Positions 18,806-27,808 of a DNA stretch of 64,000 nucleotides are shown piece by piece (the stretch's first letter is position 1; every line of letters starts with the position of its first letter). This DNA comes from an uncultured Sterolibacteriaceae bacterium (GTDB lineage Bacteria; Pseudomonadota; Gammaproteobacteria; Burkholderiales; Rhodocyclaceae). Under the pieces are notes generated by a model. It made no database searches, was not told the origin of the DNA, and saw only the letters and a program-made list of their open reading frames with translations. The stretch lies in assembly GCA_937888595.1 (NCBI GenBank), contig CALARK010000020.1:186001-250000 (forward strand), written 5' to 3'. The position numbers and the translations under genes are program-made.

Positions 18806-19843
18806 TCAATCGCAGAGCGTCGGTTCCGGCTCGCCGGCTTTCACGGCAGCCGCCATGCGCGCCTCGATTTTTTCCGGCAGCCGCTCTCGTGCCGCTTCGG
18901 CTGCCCGCTCCAGCGCATGGCGGAAGGCGTACACATCGGCAGAGCCATGGCTCTTCACCACCACCCCACGCAGGCCGAGCAGACTGGCACCGTTGTAGCG
19001 GCGATGGTCGACGCGCGCCTTGAATGCCTTCAGCACCGGCATGGCGACCAGTCCGGCCAGGCGGGTGAAGAGGTTGCGCGAAAACTCCTGCCGCAGGAAG
19101 GTGCCGACCATTTGCGCCAGCCCTTCGGAGGTTTTCAGGGCCACGTTGCCGACGAAACCGTCGCAGACGACAACGTCGGATGTCCCTTTGTAAATATCGT
19201 CGCCTTCGACGTTGCCGATGAAATTCAAGCCGCTGTCCTTCAACAGGTCGCTAGCCCGCTTGACGACTTCGTTACCCTTGATTTCCTCTTCGCCGATGTT
19301 CAGCAGACCGACGCTCGGCCGCTCATCGTGCTCGAGGGCCGACGCCAGCATCGCCCCCATGACGCCGAATTGCAGGAGGTGCTCGGGGGCGCAATCCACG
19401 TTCGCCCCGAGATCGAGCACATAGGTATGCCCTTTCATGGTCGGCAGGATCGAAGCGATCGCCGGCCGGTCGATACCGGGCAGGGTTTTCAGGACGAAGC
19501 GCGATATCGCCATCAGCGCACCGGTGTTGCCGGCCGATACGGCGGCATCGGCGCGGCCATCCTTGACAAGATTCGCCATGATGCGCATCGACGAATCCTT
19601 CTTGTTGCGCAGGGCGCTCGCCACCGGCTCATCCATCCCGACGACTTCGTCGGCATGCTGGATCGACCAGCGTCCGGACAAGCTTGGCCCCTGCGCCCCA
19701 ACCAAAGGCTCGAGCACTTCAGCCTGACCGACCAGGATGACACTGGCGGTCGGATCCTGACGCAGAAATTCGAAAACTGCAGGAACAACCACGGACGGGC
19801 CGTGGTCGCCCCCCATGCAGTCGACGGCGAGGGTAATGGTCAT
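18806..19843 (-). CDS. plsX: phosphate acyltransferase PlsX
   Basis: Makes acyl-phosphate from acyl-ACP, the donor for PlsY in phosphatidic-acid synthesis. Starting at ATG 19843 gives MTITLAVDCMGGDHGPSVVVPA and 345 residues, the expected N-terminus and length. The upstream open frame to 19948 has no family similarity. Conserved SAGNTGALMA (about residues 105-114) and VVCDGFVGNVALKTSEG are present. rpmF-plsX-fabH-fabD is a conserved lipid operon. Confidence 0.96.
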   Translation of the reverse strand: MTITLAVDCMGGDHGPSVVVPAVFEFLRQDPTASVILVGQAEVLEPLVGAQGPSLSGRWSIQHADEVVGMDEPVASALRNKKDSSMRIMANLVKDGRADAAVSAGNTGALMAISRFVLKTLPGIDRPAIASILPTMKGHTYVLDLGANVDCAPEHLLQFGVMGAMLASALEHDERPSVGLLNIGEEEIKGNEVVKRASDLLKDSGLNFIGNVEGDDIYKGTSDVVVCDGFVGNVALKTSEGLAQMVGTFLRQEFSRNLFTRLAGLVAMPVLKAFKARVDHRRYNGASLLGLRGVVVKSHGSADVYAFRHALERAAEAARERLPEKIEARMAAAVKAGEPEPTLCD

Positions 19844-19904
19844 GCAGCGCGCCCATGAAAACGGCCGGACGTTCTCACGCCCGGCCGCTTCTGGAAAATC
19901 CGGA

Positions 19905-20084
19905 TCACTCGCCCTTGGACTTGACGACCTTCTTGCCCCGATAGACACCGGACGGGGAAATGTGATGGCGCAGGTGCACTTCGCCGGTGGTCGCCTCGAC
20001 AGCCAGCGGAGGAGCGCTGAGGAAATCGTGCGAGCGGTGCATGCCGCGCTTGGAAGGGGACTTCTTGTTCTGTTGGACTGCCAT
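19905..20084 (-). CDS. rpmF: 50S ribosomal protein L32
   Basis: 59-residue basic ribosomal protein beginning MAVQQNKKSPSKRGMHRSHDFL, the diagnostic L32 start. It lacks the zinc-binding cysteines found in some L32 forms. The start at ATG 20084 follows AAGGAG. Position between yceD and plsX is conserved. Confidence 0.97.
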   Translation of the reverse strand: MAVQQNKKSPSKRGMHRSHDFLSAPPLAVEATTGEVHLRHHISPSGVYRGKKVVKSKGE

Positions 20085-20122
20085 GATGACTCCTTGCTTC
20101 GATATACGACTGAATGATTCAG

Positions 20123-20653
20123 TTAATGTTTCTTCAATCCGGCCAGCGCCGCAAAGGGCGACAAGCCTCCGTTTCCATCCCGGCCGCCCGCTTCGGCAGG
20201 CGGCTGACAATCCTCGTGACACGGCGCGATCGGCAATGCCAGCAAAACCTCGTCTTCGACCAGTTCCAGCACCGACAACTCGCGACTGGACGGCAAGGCG
20301 TCGTACTCATCGGTTTCCAGATCCTCCTCCGGCCATGCCGTTCCATCCGGCACCAGCAGCAGGCGGCGATCGACCGCGCACTCCACGCTCACATCGTCCA
20401 GACAGCGCTGACATTGCAAATCCAGCCATCCGGAAACCCTGAGATGCAGAAAGGATTTCTTCAGGCCGCTCGCATCGGCAACGCATTCACCCGACAACTC
20501 GCAATTAAGCCAGCCGTCCCGGCAGGTCAGCACGTCAGCCAGACGTGACAGCCCCGACAGGGCAAGCTTGCCGGATATGCAGTCACGATCCGCCGCGAAC
20601 TTCAGGCTATCGACGACCGCTTCCGCAAAATTCCGAAGTTCCCGGCACGACAT
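20123..20653 (-). CDS. yceD: YceD family protein (DUF177)
   Basis: Conserved protein encoded just before rpmF, implicated in 23S rRNA metabolism in plants and enterics; its molecular role is not settled. The zinc-like motif VSGWLDLQCQRCLDDV (about residues 75-90) and the acidic region EEDLETDEYDALP are typical of DUF177. Starting at ATG 20653 gives 176 residues. An ATG at 20674 falls inside a candidate -10 element, so the shorter start is preferred. It probably leads the rpmF-plsX-fab operon. Confidence 0.88.
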   Translation of the reverse strand: MSCRELRNFAEAVVDSLKFAADRDCISGKLALSGLSRLADVLTCRDGWLNCELSGECVADASGLKKSFLHLRVSGWLDLQCQRCLDDVSVECAVDRRLLLVPDGTAWPEEDLETDEYDALPSSRELSVLELVEDEVLLALPIAPCHEDCQPPAEAGGRDGNGGLSPFAALAGLKKH

Positions 20654-20664
20654 AAAGGGGGCGG

Positions 20665-20694
20665 ATGTTATCATGCGCCGCGCCTGGCAGTCAA
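20665..20694 (-). promoter_or_regulatory. candidate sigma70 promoter of yceD-rpmF-plsX-fab
   Basis: On the minus strand TTGACT (20694-20689), an 18-base spacer and TAACAT (20670-20665). The -10 overlaps the upstream ATG of yceD, so a transcript from here would begin just a few bases before ATG 20653. Confidence 0.4.
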
Positions 20695-20756
20695 AGACAT
20701 ATTTCGACAAAAAGCCTGAAAAAACATCCGCTAAACCACAGAACACCCTGATCGCC

Positions 20757-21335
20757 ATGCCGCTGCTGATCCTGGCCTCGACGTCCCCCTACCGCCGCGA
20801 ACTGCTGGAACGCCTGCAACTTCCCTTCGAAACCTGCGCGCCCGAAACCGATGAAACGCCGCACGCCGGCGAACTTCCCGCGGCGACTGCCGAGCGGTTG
20901 TCCGCCGCGAAGGCCTCCGCAGTGGCCAACCGCTACCCGGACGCATTGATCATCGGTTCCGACCAGGTCGCCTATTGCGGGGTGCAGCGTTTCGGCAAGC
21001 CGGGCACCCGCGAGAACGCCCGAATCCAGTTGCGCGACCTGGCCGGCAAGATCGTCGTCTTCCATACCGGCCTGTGCCTGCTGAACAGCCGGACCGGCCG
21101 ATCGCACGTCCGCGGCATCGCGACCGAGGTCCGCTTCCGCGAACTCTCCGATGGCGAGATCGAACGCTATCTCGACAAGGAGGACGCCCTCAACTGTGCC
21201 GGCAGCGCACGCTCCGAGGCCCTGGGCATCAGCCTGCTCGAATGGATGAAAAGCGACGACCCGACCGCACTGGTCGGCCTGCCACTGATCGCCCTCGCCG
21301 AGATGTTGCGCGCCGAAGGCATTCCGCTGCCCTGA
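20757..21335 (+). CDS. maf: Maf-family nucleotide pyrophosphatase
   Basis: House-cleaning enzyme that hydrolyses non-canonical nucleoside triphosphates. From ATG 20757 it is 192 residues and begins MPLLILASTSPYRRELLERL, the Maf signature. IIGSDQVAYCGVQRFGKPG (about residues 64-82) and LNCAGSARSEALGISLL follow. The pattern resembles the YceF subtype (7-methyl-GTP pyrophosphatase), usually encoded next to yceD-rpmF, as here. It is divergent from yceD. Confidence 0.93.
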   Translation: MPLLILASTSPYRRELLERLQLPFETCAPETDETPHAGELPAATAERLSAAKASAVANRYPDALIIGSDQVAYCGVQRFGKPGTRENARIQLRDLAGKIVVFHTGLCLLNSRTGRSHVRGIATEVRFRELSDGEIERYLDKEDALNCAGSARSEALGISLLEWMKSDDPTALVGLPLIALAEMLRAEGIPLP

Positions 21336-21342
21336 GCCAACA

Positions 21343-22062
21343 TTGGTCGGCACTCTCTATCTGCTGCCGACGCAACTCGGCGACACGGAATGGGCGAACG
21401 TCCTGCCGGCATCCACCCGCGAAACCGCCTGCCGCCTGACGCATTTCATCGTCGAGAACGCCAAGACGGCACGCGCATCGCTGAAGTGGATGGGACATCC
21501 CGTGCCCCTGCGAGAATTGGCGATCGAACAGTTACCGGAACCGCTGCGCCCCGCCGACATTGAGCGCCTGCTTCAGCCCCTGACCGCGGGAATCGATACG
21601 GGGCTGATGTCCGAAGCCGGCTGCCCCGGGGTTGCCGACCCGGGTGCGCTGATCGTGCGACGCGCTCACGAACTCCATATTTCGGTCAGGCCCCTGGTCG
21701 GCCCCTCCTCCCTGCTGCTGGCGCTGATGGCCTCGGGGCTCGACGGCCAGCGCTTCGCTTTCCACGGCTACCTGCCGCAGCGCGAACCGGATCGCAGCCG
21801 GCGCATCGTCGAACTGGAAAAGGAGTCTCGTCAGAAACGGCAGACCCAGCTGTTCATCGAAACACCCTACCGCAACCAGGCCCTGTTCGATACCCTGCTC
21901 GCCGCCTGCCGGCCCGACACGCTGCTGTGCGTTGCGACCGACCTGACACTGCCGAACGAACGCATCGCCACCCGAGGAATCGCAGAATGGCGCCGTCCTG
22001 CCGGCGCCGACTTTTTACTGGATCGGCGGCCGACAGTCTTCCTTCTGCTCAGCGCAGACTGA
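21343..22062 (+). CDS. SAM-dependent methyltransferase of the tetrapyrrole methylase fold
   Basis: A 239-residue protein starting at TTG 21343, seven bases after maf. It has the RsmI-like architecture: GTLYLLPTQLGD at the start, TGLMSEAGCPGVADPG (about residues 85-100), RPLVGPSSLLLALMASGL (SAM site) and IETPYRNQALFDTL. It lacks part of the classic RsmI N-terminus, so it is probably the YceF-linked paralogue rather than 16S rRNA 2'-O-methyltransferase RsmI itself. Its 3' end overlaps the sppA stop by 14 bases (tail to tail). Confidence 0.85.
   Translation: MVGTLYLLPTQLGDTEWANVLPASTRETACRLTHFIVENAKTARASLKWMGHPVPLRELAIEQLPEPLRPADIERLLQPLTAGIDTGLMSEAGCPGVADPGALIVRRAHELHISVRPLVGPSSLLLALMASGLDGQRFAFHGYLPQREPDRSRRIVELEKESRQKRQTQLFIETPYRNQALFDTLLAACRPDTLLCVATDLTLPNERIATRGIAEWRRPAGADFLLDRRPTVFLLLSAD
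21991..22015 (-). repeat. dispersed 25-bp motif, copy 4
   Basis: Minus-strand reading AAAAGTCGG, CGCCGGCA, GGACGGCG: one mismatch. It lies antisense to the methyltransferase gene (there coding RPAGADFL), near its 3' end. Confidence 0.75.
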
Positions 22063-22987
22063 AGTTCGTCAGCACCCGCCCGAGGCTCTCGGCCATTTCG
22101 GCACCGAAACGCCGCGCGAATTTCTCCGCAAAATTCGGCTTCACGGTGTAGTCGCGAATCTCCTCGGCACCGATGACGTCGCGCGCCACCGAGTCGAGCG
22201 TGCCGAAACCATCGGCCAGCCCCAGCTCGACGCTCTTCGTACCCGTCCACATGAGGCCCGAGAACATCTCGGGCGTTTCCTTCAGTCGAGGCCCGCGGCC
22301 CTGACGGACCACCTCGATGAACTGGCGATGGATATCGTCGAGCATCTCCTGCGCATGCGCCTTGTGACGCTCGTTCTGCGGCGAGAACGGATCGAGGAAG
22401 CCCTTGTTTTCCCCAGCGGTCAGCAGGCGGCGCTCGATGCCGAGTTTGTCCATGCTTCCCGTGAAGCCGAAGCCGTCCATCAGCACCCCGATCGAACCGA
22501 CGATGCTCGCCTTGTCCACAAAAATCTTGTCCGCCGCCGAGGCGACGTAGTAACCGCCCGATGCGCAGACATCCTCCACCACTACATAGAGCGGCTTGCC
22601 GGCATGCTTGGCACGCAGGCGACGGATTTCATCGGTAATGATGCCGGCTTGGACCGGACTGCCGCCGGGGCTGTTGATGCGCAGCACGATGCCGGCCGCA
22701 TGCTTGTCCTCGAAGGCCGCCTGCAGGGCACCGACGACATCGTCGGCATTCGCATCGCCCTTGGCCTGGATCACCCCTTGCAATTCGACCAGTGCCGTAT
22801 GGCGGTTCGTTTCCCCTTCCGGCTGAACCTCGTCCCAGTCCACCAGCATGCCGAGCAGCATCGCCAGGTAGGCGAAGCCCAGCAGCTTGAAGAAAATGCC
22901 CCAGCGTCGCGCACGACGCTGCTCGTGCACGGCCTCGAGTGCCACTTTCTCAAGAATCTTGCGTTCCCAGTTCGAATCGTCAGCCAC
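22049..22987 (-). CDS. sppA: S49-family signal peptide peptidase, SppA type
   Basis: Inner-membrane serine protease that degrades leftover signal peptides. The 312-residue form matches the short SppA subtype. It has one membrane helix (about residues 29-48), the INSPGGSP motif (about 104-111) and the Ser nucleophile in VEDVCASGGYYVASAADKI near 140. A later Lys in AGENKGFLDPFSP is the likely general base. Gap to the Gph-like gene is about 26 bases. Confidence 0.93.
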   Translation of the reverse strand: MADDSNWERKILEKVALEAVHEQRRARRWGIFFKLLGFAYLAMLLGMLVDWDEVQPEGETNRHTALVELQGVIQAKGDANADDVVGALQAAFEDKHAAGIVLRINSPGGSPVQAGIITDEIRRLRAKHAGKPLYVVVEDVCASGGYYVASAADKIFVDKASIVGSIGVLMDGFGFTGSMDKLGIERRLLTAGENKGFLDPFSPQNERHKAHAQEMLDDIHRQFIEVVRQGRGPRLKETPEMFSGLMWTGTKSVELGLADGFGTLDSVARDVIGAEEIRDYTVKPNFAEKFARRFGAEMAESLGRVLTNFSLR

Positions 22988-23013
22988 GGTACATCCCTTT
23001 TCGGTGATTCAGG

Positions 23014-23667
23014 TCAGGCATTTTCGGCCAGCCAGTTCGCCAGCGCCTCGACCGTATCCGCGCAGTATAGAGGTGCCGCTTCGCGCAGCGCCTCGACCGG
23101 GTGAGCCCCGTAAGAAACACCCAGGGAATCCACGCCGGCATTTCTCGCCATGAGCAGATCGTGCGTGGTATCGCCGATCATCAAAGTCTGCGCCGGCGCG
23201 ACGGCAAACTCGTCCATCAGTTCCTCGAGCATCTGCGGATGCGGCTTGGAATGGCACTCGTCGGCGCAGCGCGTGGCATGGAAGAACTCGCCCAGCCCGG
23301 TATGCTCCAGTGCCCGATCCAGGCCGCGCCGCGACTTGCCGGTCGCCACCCCCAGACGGAATCCACTGCCCGACAGGCCACGCACCAGGTCGTCCGCCCC
23401 CGCGAACAGCGTCAGTTCGTGATCGCGCGACAGATAGTGATGACGATAGCGCTCGACCAGTTCGCCGTAATGATCCTCAGACAGATCGGGCAAGGCATAG
23501 CGCAGTGCGGCATCGAGCCCCAGTCCGATGATGTGCCGCGCACGCTGCTCGGTGGGAGGCTCGACACCGAGGTCGCGCGCGGCAGCCTGGACGCTGTCGA
23601 CAATCATGGCGGCGGAGTCCATCAAGGTGCCGTCCCAGTCGAACACGATCAGCTCATAGCGTTTCAT
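23014..23667 (-). CDS. HAD-superfamily phosphatase, Gph-like
   Basis: 217-residue haloacid dehalogenase hydrolase. FDWDGTLMDSA (about residues 9-19) carries the nucleophile Asp, VATGKSRRGLD the second motif, SKPHPQML the third and IGDTTHDLLMARNAG the acidic pair. The subfamily resembles phosphoglycolate phosphatase/beta-phosphoglucomutase; the substrate cannot be read from sequence. The start at ATG 23667 has GGAA six bases upstream and overlaps the rluC 3' end by 14 bases, a common pairing in proteobacteria. Confidence 0.88.
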   Translation of the reverse strand: MKRYELIVFDWDGTLMDSAAMIVDSVQAAARDLGVEPPTEQRARHIIGLGLDAALRYALPDLSEDHYGELVERYRHHYLSRDHELTLFAGADDLVRGLSGSGFRLGVATGKSRRGLDRALEHTGLGEFFHATRCADECHSKPHPQMLEELMDEFAVAPAQTLMIGDTTHDLLMARNAGVDSLGVSYGAHPVEALREAAPLYCADTVEALANWLAENA

Positions 23668-24613
23668 CGGCATTTCCAATTTTCTCGAGAAATCTTTCCA
23701 GCTCCATCGGCAACGGGGCCGCCAGCGCCAAGGGTTCACCATTGAGCGGATGCGGCAGCCGCATCGATGCGGCATGCAGGAACATGCGTTTCAGCCCCAC
23801 CTTTTGCAAGTCCCGGTTGAGCGTGAAGTCGCCATATTTTTCATCGCCGAGGATGGGAAACCCCAGATGGGCGAGGTGTACGCGTATCTGGTGGGTGCGG
23901 CCGGTTCGCAACTCCACCTCGAGCAGGCTGAAAGACCCGAGCGGGGTTTTCCAGCGCCCCTGCAGGCGCATGATCGAATGGGCATCCTTGCCTTCGGCCG
24001 AGACCCGCACGCGCCGCTCCCCCTCTGCCGTCTGGTACTTGAGCAGCGGCAGCTTGACATTGCGCAGCTTGTCCCGCCAATGTCCTTTCACCAGCGCCAG
24101 ATAGCGCTTGTCGATGCCGCCGTCCCGGAACAGGTCATGCAGGCGGGTCAGCGCGGAACGTTTCTTGCCGATCACGAGCAGGCCGGACGTTTCACGGTCC
24201 AGGCGGTGGGCCAATTCGAGAAATTTTGCCTGAGGCCGTGCCTTGCGGAGCTGTTCGATGACCCCGAAGTCGACCCCGCTGCCACCGTGGACGGCCACCC
24301 CTGCCGGCTTGTCGATGACGAGCATCGCCTCATCCTCGAACTCCACGGCGAACTCCCGTCCCGGAACGGACTGGGCATCCGGCTTTTCCGCCACCCGGAC
24401 CGGCGGTACGCGGACGCGGTCGCCGAGTGCCAGGCGCCGGTCGGCACCTACCCGTCCCTTGTTGACGCGTACCTCGCCGCTCCGGAGGATGCGATAGACA
24501 TGACTTTTCGGCACCCCCTTGAGATGCTTCATCAAGAAGTTGTCGACCCGCTGCCCTGCGCCGTCTTCACCGACTTCAAGGAATGTGACCGAATCTTTAC
24601 TCAACTCTTTCAT
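23654..24613 (-). CDS. rluC: 23S rRNA pseudouridine synthase RluC
   Basis: RluA-family enzyme that makes pseudouridines 955, 2504 and 2580 of 23S rRNA in E. coli. About 319 residues from ATG 24613. It has an N-terminal S4 domain (VDNFLMKHLKGVPKSHVYRILRSGEVRVNKGR) and the catalytic Asp in ELAHRLDRETSGLLVIGK (about residue 142). RTGRTHQIRVHLAHLGFPILGDEKYG lies further on. In-frame TTG codons at 24619 and 24631 are alternatives. It is divergent from rne, which is the usual arrangement. Confidence 0.94.
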   Translation of the reverse strand: MKELSKDSVTFLEVGEDGAGQRVDNFLMKHLKGVPKSHVYRILRSGEVRVNKGRVGADRRLALGDRVRVPPVRVAEKPDAQSVPGREFAVEFEDEAMLVIDKPAGVAVHGGSGVDFGVIEQLRKARPQAKFLELAHRLDRETSGLLVIGKKRSALTRLHDLFRDGGIDKRYLALVKGHWRDKLRNVKLPLLKYQTAEGERRVRVSAEGKDAHSIMRLQGRWKTPLGSFSLLEVELRTGRTHQIRVHLAHLGFPILGDEKYGDFTLNRDLQKVGLKRMFLHAASMRLPHPLNGEPLALAAPLPMELERFLEKIGNADETL

Positions 24614-24625
24614 TTCCAATATAAT
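24596..24625 (+). promoter_or_regulatory. candidate sigma70 promoter of rne
   Basis: TTTACT (24596-24601), an 18-base spacer, then a perfect TATAAT (24620-24625). It overlaps the start of the divergent rluC gene. A start site near 24632 would give an rne leader of about 440 bases, similar in scale to the long autoregulatory rne leader of E. coli. Confidence 0.55.
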
Positions 24626-25069
24626 GCCCAAGCTTTGCCGTCTCCGGACGGCACGCCCGACGACACGAAGCTGCGCCGGGGTGCCGGACGACGACGTTGC
24701 CGGCAGCGCGTGACGCGATGACTTTTCCGCGAACCGCGCCCCGGCATGGGAAAGAACGGACGACCCCCGGCATTTTCAACGGCCCTGGCAATTCCCACTT
24801 TTCTGCAAGGCCCGGGTATGTCGCTCGCCCGAAGCAGCGATACTACTTTGTCTCAAGACATTTTTCGCGCACCAGACAGGCTTTGATACGCGTTGCCCGC
24901 CCGCAGATCCGGCCGGCAGCGTCATCCGACAAATTTCAGACCCTTTTGCCCAGTCCCTCATCCCTTTTCCGATGAAGCTGAATTCGCAAATCCGTTCATA
25001 ACGCCGCCAGTACAACAAGTACAAGCGGCGTGATTTGTCGTGCCTTCCTGCCTGCGCGTGGGAGCACAC
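24626..25069 (+). promoter_or_regulatory. long 5' leader of rne with stem-loops
   Basis: No gene is visible in this 444-base stretch. It contains a compact hairpin (GCCGTC at 24637-24642, loop TCCG, GACGGC at 24647-24652). A larger stem lies 38 bases before the ATG: ACGCCGC at 25001-25007 pairs with GCGGCGT at 25025-25031, enclosing an inner GTAC/GTAC pair with a five-base loop. E. coli RNase E controls its own level through a leader stem-loop; a similar role here is inference. Confidence 0.5.
25001..25031 (+). promoter_or_regulatory. stem-loop before the rne start codon
   Basis: Seven-bp outer stem, 2x2 internal loop, four-bp inner stem and five-base loop, ending 38 bases upstream of ATG 25070. 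A bulged helix in a single-stranded context is the kind of element RNase E recognises. Confidence 0.5.
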
Positions 25070-27751
25070 ATGAAACGCATGCTGTTCAATGCGACGCAAG
25101 CCGAGGAACTCCGCGTCGCGATCGTCGATGGCCAGAAACTGGTCGACCTCGACATCGAATCGGCCGCCAAGGAACAACGCAAGAGCAACATCTACAAGGC
25201 GGTCATCACCCGCATCGAGCCCAGCCTCGAAGCCGCCTTCGTCGATTACGGCGCCGAGCGCCACGGCTTCCTGCCGTTCAAGGAAGTCTCGCGCAGCTAC
25301 TTCCTGCCTGACGTCGAACCCGGTCGCGCCCGCATCCAGGATGCGCTCAAGGTCGGCCAGGAGCTCATTGTCCAGGTCGAGAAGGACGAGCGCGGCAACA
25401 AGGGCGCCGCACTGACCACCTACATCTCGCTGGCCGGCCGCTACCTGGTACTGATGCCGAACAACCCCCGCGGCGGCGGCGTTTCGCGCCGCATCGAAGG
25501 CGAGGACCGGCAGGAACTCCGCGAGGTCATGGACCAGCTCGACGTCCCCTCGGGGATGAGCCTGATCGCCCGTACCGCCGGCATCGGTCGCAGCGCCGAG
25601 GAACTGCAGTGGGACCTCAACTACCTGCTGCAACTCTGGGGCGCCATCGACGGCGCGGCCAAGGCACAGGCCGGCGCCTTCCTGATCTACCAGGAATCGA
25701 GCCTCGTCATCCGCGCCATCCGCGACTACTTCCAGCCCGAGATCGGCGAGATCCTCATCGATACCGACGACATCTTCGAGCAGGCCCAGCAGTTCATGGC
25801 CCACGTGATGCCGGGCAACGTTTCCCGCGTCAAGCGCTACCGCGACGACGTGCCGCTGTTCTCGCGTTTCCAGATCGAGCACCAGATCGAGTCGGCCTAC
25901 TCGCGCCAGGTCAACCTCCCTTCGGGCGGCGCCGTGGTCATCGACCACACCGAGGCGCTGGTGGCGGTCGACGTCAACTCCGGCCGATCCACCAAGGGTG
26001 CCGATATCGAAGAGACCGCGCTGCGCACCAACCTCGAAGCGGCCGACGAAATCGCCCGCCAGCTGCGCCTGCGCGACCTGGGCGGCCTGATCGTCATCGA
26101 CTTCATCGACATGGAGTCGAGCAAAAGCCAGCGTGAAGTCGAGAACCGCCTGCGCGACGCGCTGCACTTCGACCGCGCCCGCGTCCAGACCGGCAAGATC
26201 TCGCGCTTCGGCCTGCTCGAGCTGTCCCGCCAGCGCCTGCGTCCGGCCCTCGCCGAGACCAGCTACATCACCTGCCCGCGCTGCACCGGCACCGGCCACA
26301 TCCGCTCGACCGAATCCGCCGCGCTGCACATCCTGCGCATCCTCGAAGAGGAGGCGATGAAGGAGAACACCGGCGCGATCCACGTGCAGGTGCCCGTCGA
26401 CGTCGGCACCTTCCTGCTCAACGAGAAGCGCATCGACATCGCCCGCATCGAGACGCGCCATCGCGTCAATCTCCTGATCGTGCCGAACCGCCATCTCGAA
26501 ACACCGCAGCACGAGATCATCCGCCTGCGCCACGACCAGTTGAACCAGGAAGGCGTCGCGCTCGCCAGCTACGAGATGGCCGTCAAGCCCAACGAGGAAG
26601 CTGCCGCCCAGGCCGCCCAGGCCGAGAACAAGACACCGCGAGCCGAAGCCGCCGTCAAGGGCATCACGCCCGATCAGCCGGCACCGGTCGCCCAGGCTCC
26701 CGAACCCGAAAAGGCGCCCGGACTGTTCGCAAAAATCCTCTCGTGGTTCACCGGCAACGACAAGAAGGAAGAAGCCGAACCGGAAAAGAAATCCGGCAAG
26801 CCCGGACGCCGCGAACGCAGTGAGCGTGGCGAGCGCAATGGGCGTGGCGACCGGGACCGCGGAGGACGCAACCGCAAGGAGGGCCGCGACGGCAATCGCG
26901 AGCGTGGAGAACGCAGCGAGCGCAATGCCGAAGCGTCACAGAAGCAGGAGCGCAAGGACGCCGGCGAACGGAAGGAACGCGCCCCCCGTGAAGGAGACAA
27001 CAGGGACGGCCGCGACAGTCGTCAGGCCCGCAAGGAGCCGCGTGGGGAACGCAGCGAGCGAGGCGAGCGTAGCGGCCGCGACAATAATCGCCGCGAAAAC
27101 CGCAACGAGCCGCGCAACGACGAGGCCCGCGCGGCCGAGAGCGCAGCAATCACCGCTACAGCCAACACCGCTACGCCGGCCGCTGCCGAAACGCAGGACA
27201 ACGGCAGCGAAGGGAACCGTCGCCGTGGCCGTCGTGGTGGCCGCGGTCGCGGGGAGCGTCGCCAGGAAGAAGGCGTCGCAGCCGGTGCGGAAAACCAGAC
27301 GATCACTGCTGCAGCCACGGCCGAACCGGTTCAGGATGCCGTCCCGCCAGCACCGACGTCTGCTGCTGCCGAGGGTGTCGTAGAGACAGTGCCGGCAGCA
27401 CCGAAGCCGATGCCTTGGCCGACACCGGTCCAGTCGTCCCCCGCTTCTGTCGAAATGGATGCCCCCGTCGCAGCCCCTGTCGTCGAAACCATCATCCCCG
27501 TCGCGGAACCGGCACCGGTCGCCGTAGCGGCAGCCACGATGGTCGCACCGGCAATCACGGCGCCCGAGAACCCGATCGACCTGTCGTCGGAACTCGAAAA
27601 GGCCGGCCTGCAACTGGTGGAAACCAGTGGCGTTGCACCGCAGACTCCCGCCGTTCAGGCACCGGCACAGCCGCTGGGGCGCAAGCCGAAACCGGCTCCG
27701 GTCATCAACAACGAGCCACTGCAGATGGTTGAAACCCAGAACCGGGAATAA
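25070..27751 (+). CDS. rne: ribonuclease E
   Basis: Essential endoribonuclease and degradosome scaffold. I start at ATG 25070 (GGGAG upstream; MKRMLFNATQAEELRVA), giving 893 residues. The catalytic half (about 1-510) has the S1 domain, the metal-binding Asp residues in VAVDVNSGRST and IVIDFIDM, and the zinc-link TCPRCTGTGH near residues 401-410. The C-terminal half (about 560-893) is disordered: an amphipathic membrane-anchor-like FAKILSWFTG near 565, then Arg/Glu/Gly-rich RNA-binding repeats, then an Ala/Pro/Val-rich tail ending in PLQMVETQNRE. A strong terminator follows. Confidence 0.97.
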   Translation: MKRMLFNATQAEELRVAIVDGQKLVDLDIESAAKEQRKSNIYKAVITRIEPSLEAAFVDYGAERHGFLPFKEVSRSYFLPDVEPGRARIQDALKVGQELIVQVEKDERGNKGAALTTYISLAGRYLVLMPNNPRGGGVSRRIEGEDRQELREVMDQLDVPSGMSLIARTAGIGRSAEELQWDLNYLLQLWGAIDGAAKAQAGAFLIYQESSLVIRAIRDYFQPEIGEILIDTDDIFEQAQQFMAHVMPGNVSRVKRYRDDVPLFSRFQIEHQIESAYSRQVNLPSGGAVVIDHTEALVAVDVNSGRSTKGADIEETALRTNLEAADEIARQLRLRDLGGLIVIDFIDMESSKSQREVENRLRDALHFDRARVQTGKISRFGLLELSRQRLRPALAETSYITCPRCTGTGHIRSTESAALHILRILEEEAMKENTGAIHVQVPVDVGTFLLNEKRIDIARIETRHRVNLLIVPNRHLETPQHEIIRLRHDQLNQEGVALASYEMAVKPNEEAAAQAAQAENKTPRAEAAVKGITPDQPAPVAQAPEPEKAPGLFAKILSWFTGNDKKEEAEPEKKSGKPGRRERSERGERNGRGDRDRGGRNRKEGRDGNRERGERSERNAEASQKQERKDAGERKERAPREGDNRDGRDSRQARKEPRGERSERGERSGRDNNRRENRNEPRNDEARAAESAAITATANTATPAAAETQDNGSEGNRRRGRRGGRGRGERRQEEGVAAGAENQTITAAATAEPVQDAVPPAPTSAAAEGVVETVPAAPKPMPWPTPVQSSPASVEMDAPVAAPVVETIIPVAEPAPVAVAAATMVAPAITAPENPIDLSSELEKAGLQLVETSGVAPQTPAVQAPAQPLGRKPKPAPVINNEPLQMVETQNRE

Positions 27752-27780
27752 GAACGCCTGACGTATAGATCGGGAAACAA

Positions 27781-27808
27781 GGGGCGCCGCTGGCGCCCCT
27801 TACTTTTT
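27781..27808 (+). terminator. rho-independent terminator after rne
   Basis: GGGGCGCC (27781-27788), loop GCT, GGCGCCCC (27792-27799), followed by TTACTTTTT. The stem is perfect and reaches the stop codon of the convergent phosphatase gene, so it may serve both directions. Confidence 0.85.

Noticed and set aside
24776..26533. 585-residue minus-strand open frame
   Set aside because: Antisense of rne; Asp/Val/Leu-rich shadow translation.
26811..27130. Repetitive DNA in the rne 3' half as a tandem repeat or CRISPR
   Set aside because: The periodicity comes from Arg/Glu/Gly-rich codons of the disordered RNase E tail; unit lengths vary and there are no spacers.
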